DNA of 10,153 bases. It comes from an uncultured Bacilli bacterium. GTDB lineage: Bacteria; Bacillota_I; Bacilli_A; RF39; UBA660. Under the pieces are notes generated by a model. That model worked only from the letters and a program-made list of their open reading frames with translations. It was not told where the DNA came from and did no database searches. The stretch covers positions 1 through 10,153 of the forward strand of contig CANQMC010000042.1 in NCBI GenBank assembly GCA_947624855.1, written 5' to 3'. The translations under genes were made by a program, and so were the position numbers. Positions 5,493 to 10,153 of the stretch are shown here, one piece after another (within the stretch, counting starts at the first letter, position 1; every line of letters starts with the position of its first letter).

Positions 5493-8476
5493 AAATAATA
5501 TAATGTACTTATAAATATTATTAGGAAAGGTAATGTATTATTTTCTTTTAAAGTATCAGGAACAGTTATTTTTAAACGATTATTTGTTAATGTTTGCTCG
5601 ATTATTTCGCCTTCTTTAGTAATGCTAAAATATATCTTTTCAGGATTTAATTCATAATTATCTAAAGTACTTATTTCTTTTAAATAATATTTTCCATATT
5701 TTAAATCAATACTAATAAAGCCATTTTGATCGGTAATTAAAGTAGTTATTAAATTATCATTTATATCATAAAGATTAAAGCTAACACCGGCTAGAGGTAA
5801 ATTATTTTGATCTTTTTTATGAATTAAAAGTTTACCTTTTATCATTTCATTAGTTATATCTATTTTTTTTAATTCATTATTTGCTGTTAATTCAAAATAA
5901 ATATTTTGATCATTTAATTTATAACCTGTTAGGCTTTCTATTTCTTGAAGATAAAATTTACCTAAATATAAATTATCAATAATTATTTTGCCATCTTTAT
6001 TAGTAATACCCGAATAAATTAATTTATTTTGGTCTATGTCATAAATATTTATTTTAACTCCTTTTAAAGGTAAATTAGTATCTAAATCTTTTTTAGTTAT
6101 TTCTAACTTTCCTTTAAATAAATAATTATTTAATGTTAAATCTTGAGAAATTATACTGGTATATTGATCTTTATAAGTTAAATTTATAATATATTCTTGG
6201 GAATTTAAAATATAACCTTCTTTAGTTTTTAATTCTTTTAAAATATATTTTCCTAATTTTAAATTATTAATATTTATTTTACCATTTATATCAGTTTCAT
6301 ATGTACCAATTAAATTATAATGTTCATCATATAAACCATATAAAATACCATCAAGAAAAATAGTTTCATATTTATAAGTATTATCGTTTAAAACAAGTTT
6401 TTCACCTAATTTAATAATATTTATATTTCCTTTTACTTCTTTATTTATAAATTCTAAAGGAAGATAATAACCTATATCTTTATCATATTTTAAAGAGGTA
6501 AATTCATTAATTGTAAATTCTAAGCCTTCTTTATTCCAAAGATAACCTTCGATTGGTTCATCTACTTCTTCTAGTTTATAATGACCAGGATATAAAATAT
6601 TTGGAGTAATAAATTCCCCATTTTTATCGGTTTTAAAAGTACATATTTTAGTTTTATTAGGATAATTTTGATATTGGCATAGATATTCATTAGTATCTAA
6701 ATCTTTTATTTTAAATTTAATATTAGCTAATTTTACTTTTTTTCCTAATTCATTTATTTTAATTACTTTTATTAAAGCTGTATATGGTTCATTCATTAAA
6801 GTTATATAAGAAAATTCTTCACTTTCTTCATTTACTTTAAAATCAATATCTTGGGCTAAGTGATAACCACTTACAGTTTTTGTTTGTCTTATAATATAAT
6901 CATCATATACTAAAATAGTTTTAGCTTGAGCACTTTTATCAATAGTTAAAGTAGCAATTTTAGAATTGGTGGTTTTACTAATAATATCAAATGTAGCTCC
7001 AACTTCAGCAGATACCCCATTTTTAGTTAAATATGTTTTATTAATGACTAATGTCGTTTTATATATTTCATCTTTTAGGGTAAGTTTAATATCATTTTGA
7101 TAATTATTTTGAGTAATATTAAAATTATAAGTTTTTGGATCTAATTTATAACCTTTGGGAGCACTTAATTCTTTAACATAATAATTGCCTAGAGGTAAGT
7201 CTTTTTGGGATTCGGCTTGGCAATTGGCATTAATTGTTAATTTGGTTACTAAACTTCCATTTTCTTTATAAACACCATAAATTGCTCCTTTTAAAGTGGC
7301 CGCTCCACGATTTAAACAAGTATTCGTATCAGCATCAACTTTAGTTAAAACAACTTTACCTAACATTGGTTTATCATATACAGTAAGATTTGCAGTGGTT
7401 TTGCTTTCGGTAATAGAAAAATAATGTTTTTCTGAATCTAATTCATAATTAAGACCGGCTTTATCTTCTAATAGATAATAATTGCCAATTGGTAAATTAG
7501 AATAACTACTGTTGCACTCATCATCAATTGTTAAACTATCAATATAAGTATCATCATCTTTATATAATTTATAAACAGCACCCTTTAAACTAGCATTTTC
7601 TCTAGTGGCACAAGTTTTAGTTAAACTATCTAATTTAGTTAAGTTTATTGACCCTCCAGTTACATTAAAAGATATAGTTTTAGTAACAGCATTAACTAAA
7701 CCAGGAACAATTAAATTTTGACTTTCATTACTAGTATAAATTATAAAATTACTATCCCAACCTGTACTTTTTTTAACTAATTTAACTTGACTTTTTTCAG
7801 TATTTTTAGGAGTTATAATTAAATTATTTCCATTTATTTTAGCATCACAATTAGTACAACTTTCAACTTTAAAATTAGCTAAAACTTGGTTTTTATCACT
7901 AATCGTAGTACTAGTACCTAAACTTAATTTTTTATTTTCAAAACTTGGGGTTTTTAAATAATTAGTAATTAAATTATCTATCTCAGTCATTTTAGTTTTT
8001 ATTTCATTTGGAGTGTTTATTTTATATTGATCAGGATCACTAGGATTATTTTTGCTAGTAAAACTATATTTATATTCTAAAGTATCCCAAATTAAAGCTT
8101 GAGTGGCTACAATCCATTCATTAGAATTATGAGAACTATAACCATATCCAAAATGAGCAATTAATGATATTTTTTCAATTTGATCTTTACTTATATTTAA
8201 TTTAGAAGCATATTCTTCTAAACTTAAATTATTAAAACCTTCATAAGTAATTTCAGCATGAAAATTATGACCAGGTTCAATACAGTACGCTCTAGCACCA
8301 CTTTTGGCAGTAAATTTTTCAAAGTCTCCCCATTTTAATTCTTCAGTAACATAATGATATGTACCAATAAAATCTTTAGTAAAAGTACTTGATAAAGCTT
8401 TTACTGTATGAATACTTAAAAGAAAACTCCCTATAGATAAGAGAGTTATAACTAATAATTTATAAATTTTTTGCAT
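5474..8476 (-). CDS. LPXTG-like surface adhesin with thioester domain and seven CnaB/SpaA-like domains
   Basis: The 1000-residue product starts at an ATG behind AGAAGGAG. Residues 1-28 are a signal peptide. Residues about 35-180 form a thioester (TED/TQXA) domain: Cys65 in AYCIEPG and Gln126 in TQALIW are the expected thioester pair, used by Gram-positive adhesins to bond covalently to host or other surface proteins. After a linker domain with a CTNC pair (207-210) come seven CnaB-type domains, at about 276-370, 372-470, 472-563, 566-679, 682-785, 788-877 and 880-966. Their Lys/Glu/(Asn or Asp) isopeptide residues are K281/E337/D368, K379/E436/D469, K480/Q531/N562, K573/E637/N678, K689/E748/N784, K795/E845/N876 and K887/E934/N965 (or N966). 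The third lacks Glu. The tail has VPDTL (972-976), a hydrophobic segment and KKKK, a degenerate sortase signal. No sortase or pilin gene lies in the window. It is transcribed alone from its own promoter. Confidence 0.9.
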   Translation of the reverse strand: MQKIYKLLVITLLSIGSFLLSIHTVKALSSTFTKDFIGTYHYVTEELKWGDFEKFTAKSGARAYCIEPGHNFHAEITYEGFNNLSLEEYASKLNISKDQIEKISLIAHFGYGYSSHNSNEWIVATQALIWDTLEYKYSFTSKNNPSDPDQYKINTPNEIKTKMTEIDNLITNYLKTPSFENKKLSLGTSTTISDKNQVLANFKVESCTNCDAKINGNNLIITPKNTEKSQVKLVKKSTGWDSNFIIYTSNESQNLIVPGLVNAVTKTISFNVTGGSINLTKLDSLTKTCATRENASLKGAVYKLYKDDDTYIDSLTIDDECNSSYSNLPIGNYYLLEDKAGLNYELDSEKHYFSITESKTTANLTVYDKPMLGKVVLTKVDADTNTCLNRGAATLKGAIYGVYKENGSLVTKLTINANCQAESQKDLPLGNYYVKELSAPKGYKLDPKTYNFNITQNNYQNDIKLTLKDEIYKTTLVINKTYLTKNGVSAEVGATFDIISKTTNSKIATLTIDKSAQAKTILVYDDYIIRQTKTVSGYHLAQDIDFKVNEESEEFSYITLMNEPYTALIKVIKINELGKKVKLANIKFKIKDLDTNEYLCQYQNYPNKTKICTFKTDKNGEFITPNILYPGHYKLEEVDEPIEGYLWNKEGLEFTINEFTSLKYDKDIGYYLPLEFINKEVKGNINIIKLGEKLVLNDNTYKYETIFLDGILYGLYDEHYNLIGTYETDINGKININNLKLGKYILKELKTKEGYILNSQEYIINLTYKDQYTSIISQDLTLNNYLFKGKLEITKKDLDTNLPLKGVKINIYDIDQNKLIYSGITNKDGKIIIDNLYLGKFYLQEIESLTGYKLNDQNIYFELTANNELKKIDITNEMIKGKLLIHKKDQNNLPLAGVSFNLYDINDNLITTLITDQNGFISIDLKYGKYYLKEISTLDNYELNPEKIYFSITKEGEIIEQTLTNNRLKITVPDTLKENNTLPFLIIFISTLYYLKKKKI

Positions 8477-8520
8477 AACATTCTCCTTCTAATATAATTT
8501 TATTTAAAGAAAGAATGTTA
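8477..8520 (-). promoter_or_regulatory. 5' leader hairpin that may mask the adhesin ribosome-binding site
   Basis: TAACATTCT (8520-8512) and AGAATGTTA (8484-8476) are perfect complements on the minus-strand RNA; the second arm ends on the A of the ATG. A further four pairs (TTCT at 8511-8508 with AGAA at 8490-8487, leaving a GG bulge) would place the AGAAGGAG site inside the hairpin. The predicted transcript start (about 8519) falls at the first base or two of the 5' arm. Translation may therefore depend on opening this hairpin. Confidence 0.5.
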
Positions 8521-8525
8521 ATTAT

Positions 8526-8554
8526 ATTTTACTAAAAAAAGGAGAATATGTAAA
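8526..8554 (-). promoter_or_regulatory. Sigma-A-type promoter of the adhesin gene
   Basis: On the minus strand, TTTACA (8554-8549) and TAAAAT (8531-8526) are spaced by 17 bases. The predicted start is near 8519, giving a leader of about 43 nt. It lies just after the stop of the methyltransferase gene, so the adhesin need not depend on that gene's promoter. No terminator is visible between the two. Confidence 0.65.
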
Positions 8555-8562
8555 GATTAAAT

Positions 8563-9771
8563 TTAACTTGCTTTTTTTAAAACAACAAAACTTTCAATAT
8601 GATAAGTATAACTAAACATATCTAATAATTTATAAGTAGTTATTTCATAATCTTTTAATTCTTTAATATTTTTAATTAAACTATTTATATTACAAGATAT
8701 ATAAATTATTTTTTGAGGTTTCGTTAAATTAATAAAATTAAGAGTATTTTTATCAATACCACTTCTTGGTGGATCAATAATTAAAGTATCAAAAGTTTTA
8801 TTTAATTTATTTATAACTTTTTTAGTATCACCTAAAATAAATTTTATATTTTCTCTTTTATTTAATTTAGCATTTTTAATACCATCTAAAATGGCATTTT
8901 TAATTATTTCAACACTTATTACTTCTTGGGCTTTAGAGCTCGCTATGATAGCTAAAGTTCCTACACCACTATAAAGATCTAAAACAGTACTGTTAATATC
9001 AACAAAATCATTTATTAATTTAAAAAGTTCATTATTTATAAAAGAATTAACTTGAAAGAAAGCATCATAACTTACTTTAAATAAATAACCCCCTATTCTT
9101 TCATAAAAAAAGTTTTCACCATAAATAAGTTTATTATTATAAATAATTCCTATTAATTTAATTTCTTTTTTTAAATTTTCTATATTTATATTTTCTTTAT
9201 CATTACTTTCAATAATTAATAATATTTCATCATTATAATTACTTCTTATAATAATATTTCCATTAGTTATATTTAATAATTTATAATTTTTAATAACTTT
9301 ATTTATTGATTCTTTAGTTATTATGCAATTATTTATTTCTATTAAATTATGAGTTTTTTCTTCATAAAAACCTATTTTATTGTTTATTATTTTTAAATTT
9401 ATTTTATTACGATAATAAAAATCATTATTATTTTTAATTATTTCTATTTCTTTATTATAATTTATTTTATTAATTTCTAATAATTCTTTTATTTTAATTA
9501 TTTTATAATTTAATGTATCTTCATATTTATAATAAAGTAAATTACAACCTCCACATTTATTAAAATAGGGACATTTACTAGTAATTCTTTTAGAACTTGT
9601 TTTTAAATATTTAATTACTTTACCTTCTAAATATTTTTTGTTTTCTTTTGTTATTTCAATATCTACAATTTCATTTGGTAAAGCATTTGGAATAAATATT
9701 ATTTTATTATTAAGATGAGCAATTCCTCGCCCATAATAATCAAGTTTTTCAATTAAAATATTTTGATACAT
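8563..9771 (-). CDS. rlmD: 23S rRNA (uracil-5-)-methyltransferase, RlmCD/RlmD family
   Basis: This 402-residue SAM-dependent enzyme of the TrmA/RumA family makes 5-methyluridine in RNA, most likely in 23S rRNA. A TRAM-like N-terminus (about 1-58, DYYGRGIAHL...IIFIPNALPNEIV) is followed by the iron-sulfur cysteines C67, C73, C76 (CPYFNKCGGC) and C149. The substrate/SAM region has FFQVN at 238-242. The Rossmann fold has VLDLYSGVGTLAI (263-275), a glutamate in ISVEII (E288) and IIDPPRSGI (331-339). Cys360 in IYISCN is the nucleophile, and Glu393 in YHIESFVVL matches the usual catalytic base. It is shorter than B. subtilis RlmCD (about 459 residues) but lacks no key residue. The start is an ATG behind GGTGAT. 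RlmCD versus a single-site paralogue cannot be told from sequence alone, so the symbol is approximate. Confidence 0.9.
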   Translation of the reverse strand: MYQNILIEKLDYYGRGIAHLNNKIIFIPNALPNEIVDIEITKENKKYLEGKVIKYLKTSSKRITSKCPYFNKCGGCNLLYYKYEDTLNYKIIKIKELLEINKINYNKEIEIIKNNNDFYYRNKINLKIINNKIGFYEEKTHNLIEINNCIITKESINKVIKNYKLLNITNGNIIIRSNYNDEILLIIESNDKENINIENLKKEIKLIGIIYNNKLIYGENFFYERIGGYLFKVSYDAFFQVNSFINNELFKLINDFVDINSTVLDLYSGVGTLAIIASSKAQEVISVEIIKNAILDGIKNAKLNKRENIKFILGDTKKVINKLNKTFDTLIIDPPRSGIDKNTLNFINLTKPQKIIYISCNINSLIKNIKELKDYEITTYKLLDMFSYTYHIESFVVLKKAS

Positions 9772-9827
9772 AATATCACCAAAAATATATTATCATATTT
9801 TAAAGAATTTTACTATTTTAATTTATT

Positions 9828-9917
9828 AAAAAATAAAAGAACAGTTGAGTCCCTGTTCTTACTTGCCCCTATTTAAATTAAGGGGATGGTCATAGGAGCA
9901 AGTATTTATTAATTTGT
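9828..9917 (-). ncRNA. Predicted small RNA or leader/attenuator upstream of the methyltransferase gene
   Basis: A transcript predicted to start near 9917 would first form a twelve-pair stem ACTTGCTCCTAT/ATAGGGGCAAGT (9903-9892 with 9872-9861, one G-U pair). Its 19-base loop contains ACCATCCCC. Next comes an eight-pair hairpin AAGAACAG/CTGTTCTT (9860-9853 with 9844-9837) followed by TTATTTTTT, an intrinsic terminator on this strand. The long stem has an A-C mismatch when read as plus-strand RNA but a G-U pair as minus-strand RNA, supporting the orientation. The terminator ends about 57 bases before the methyltransferase start, so it may be a regulatory leader or an independent RNA. I recognise no riboswitch consensus. 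Confidence 0.5.
9837..9860 (-). terminator. Intrinsic terminator of the predicted minus-strand RNA
   Basis: The eight-pair stem AAGAACAG/CTGTTCTT has loop GGACTCAA, and the minus strand continues TTATTTTTT. If it acts as a conditional terminator it would control read-through into the methyltransferase gene. Confidence 0.6.
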
Positions 9918-9923
9918 ACTTTT

Positions 9924-9952
9924 AATATACTATTATATTTTTAATTGGTCAA
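9924..9952 (-). promoter_or_regulatory. Sigma-A-type promoter of the minus-strand RNA
   Basis: TTGACC (9952-9947) and TATATT (9929-9924) on the minus strand are separated by 17 bases. The predicted start is near 9917. This promoter is divergent from the plus-strand one at 9984-10012. Confidence 0.6.
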
Positions 9953-9983
9953 GTCATACAATATATAAAATTTATTTAAACAC

Positions 9984-10012
9984 TTTACAAAGTAAATTTA
10001 AAGTGATATTAT
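9984..10012 (+). promoter_or_regulatory. Sigma-A-type promoter of the plus-strand small RNA
   Basis: TTTACA (9984-9989) and TATTAT (10007-10012) are separated by 17 bases, placing a start near 10019, directly before the first hairpin of the predicted RNA. Confidence 0.6.
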
Positions 10013-10018
10013 TAATTT

Positions 10019-10089
10019 AAGCAAAGTACTAATCTAGTACTTGCCACATTTGTAGCAAGCACTAATCCATTGGATTTAGTGCTTTTTTT
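10019..10089 (+). ncRNA. Predicted 70-nt two-hairpin small RNA with intrinsic terminator
   Basis: The unit has two hairpins between a good promoter and a T-run. The first pairs GCAA-GTACTA with TAGTAC-TTGC (10021-10044, one bulged A). The second pairs AGCACTAATCC with GGATTTAGTGCT (10058-10083, one bulge) and runs into seven T's (10083-10089). CTTGC (10040-10044) can also pair with GCAAG (10055-10059), a structure exclusive with both hairpins. The two hairpins share a related 5' arm (ACTAATC). There is no credible reading frame. It could be a free regulatory RNA or the terminated leader of a gene to the right of the window. No known RNA family is recognised. Confidence 0.55.
10058..10089 (+). 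terminator. Strong intrinsic terminator
   Basis: The stem has about eleven pairs with one bulged base and a three-base loop, followed by TTTTTTT and a further T-rich run. It is the strongest plus-strand terminator in the window. No protein gene reads into it from the left, which supports a small RNA unit. Confidence 0.75.
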
Positions 10090-10153
10090 ATTTTACCAAA
10101 ACCCCCTGATGGATTAACCTAAGCTAATCCAAAGATAATTAATAAAATAATTA
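10090..10153. other. AT-rich right edge with a small inverted repeat
   Basis: GGATTA (10111-10116) and TAATCC (10125-10130) form a six-base inverted repeat with an 8-base loop. ATGGATTA (10109-10116) is also a perfect complement of TAATCCAT (10063-10070) in the upstream terminator arm. No gene is visible before the edge. Confidence 0.4.

Noticed and set aside
6785..8200. DNA-level tandem repeats in the adhesin gene
   Set aside because: The stalk domains are related in protein pattern but too divergent in nucleotide sequence to count as DNA repeats.
5474..8476. Adhesin as part of a pilus operon
   Set aside because: No sortase or second pilin is adjacent, the gene has its own promoter, and a convergent unrelated gene follows. 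The sequence alone fits a single-chain adhesin better.
1..10153. UGA read as tryptophan, as in Mycoplasma
   Set aside because: All genes are full length with TGA treated as a stop, and their Trp codons are TGG.

Overview
The window is very AT-rich DNA with strongly A/T-biased codons, yet it uses TGG for tryptophan and TAA/TAG stops. All ten visible stops are TAA or TAG, none TGA. Together with YutD, bL28, an RlmCD/RlmD-type rRNA methyltransferase and a SpoVID-YsxE-type spore-coat gene pair, this points to a low-GC Firmicute of class Bacilli. A Mollicutes-like or uncultured gut lineage such as the RF39/Erysipelotrichia type is likely, using the standard bacterial code and carrying endospore-coat genes. 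The lineage is inferred, not proven.

Layout from left to right. At 1-1369 (minus) a sigma-A-like promoter drives a proline-rich, coiled-coil protein, followed by a truncated gene that looks like the N-lobe of a CotS-type kinase fold. At 1431-2557 (minus) an unrecognised tail-anchored membrane protein precedes yutD in a tight operon. The stretch 2558-2863 holds a predicted small RNA on the minus strand, and a tiny membrane protein follows on the plus strand. At 3033-4596 (minus) a short SpoVID-like LysM protein overlaps a YsxE/CotS-like pseudokinase gene by 8 bases. At 4723-4884 (plus) lies a short bL28 gene with a good promoter. At 4951-5472 (plus) lies a multipass membrane protein resembling the DUF6512 family.

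At 5474-8476 (minus) a 1000-residue surface adhesin carries a Cys-Gln thioester domain, seven CnaB/SpaA-like domains and a non-canonical C-terminal sorting signal. It has its own promoter, and its 5' leader can fold back over the ribosome-binding site. At 8563-9771 (minus) lies the RNA m5U methyltransferase. The last 380 bases contain no protein gene. They contain two back-to-back predicted RNA transcription units, each with a 17-base-spaced promoter, a hairpin and an intrinsic terminator.

The best leads are the thioester/isopeptide adhesin with its possible leader switch, the three unidentified small RNAs (or leaders) of about 70-90 nt, and the miniature spoVID-ysxE module beside a possible second spore-coat operon. 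No mobile element, tRNA, rRNA or CRISPR array is visible.
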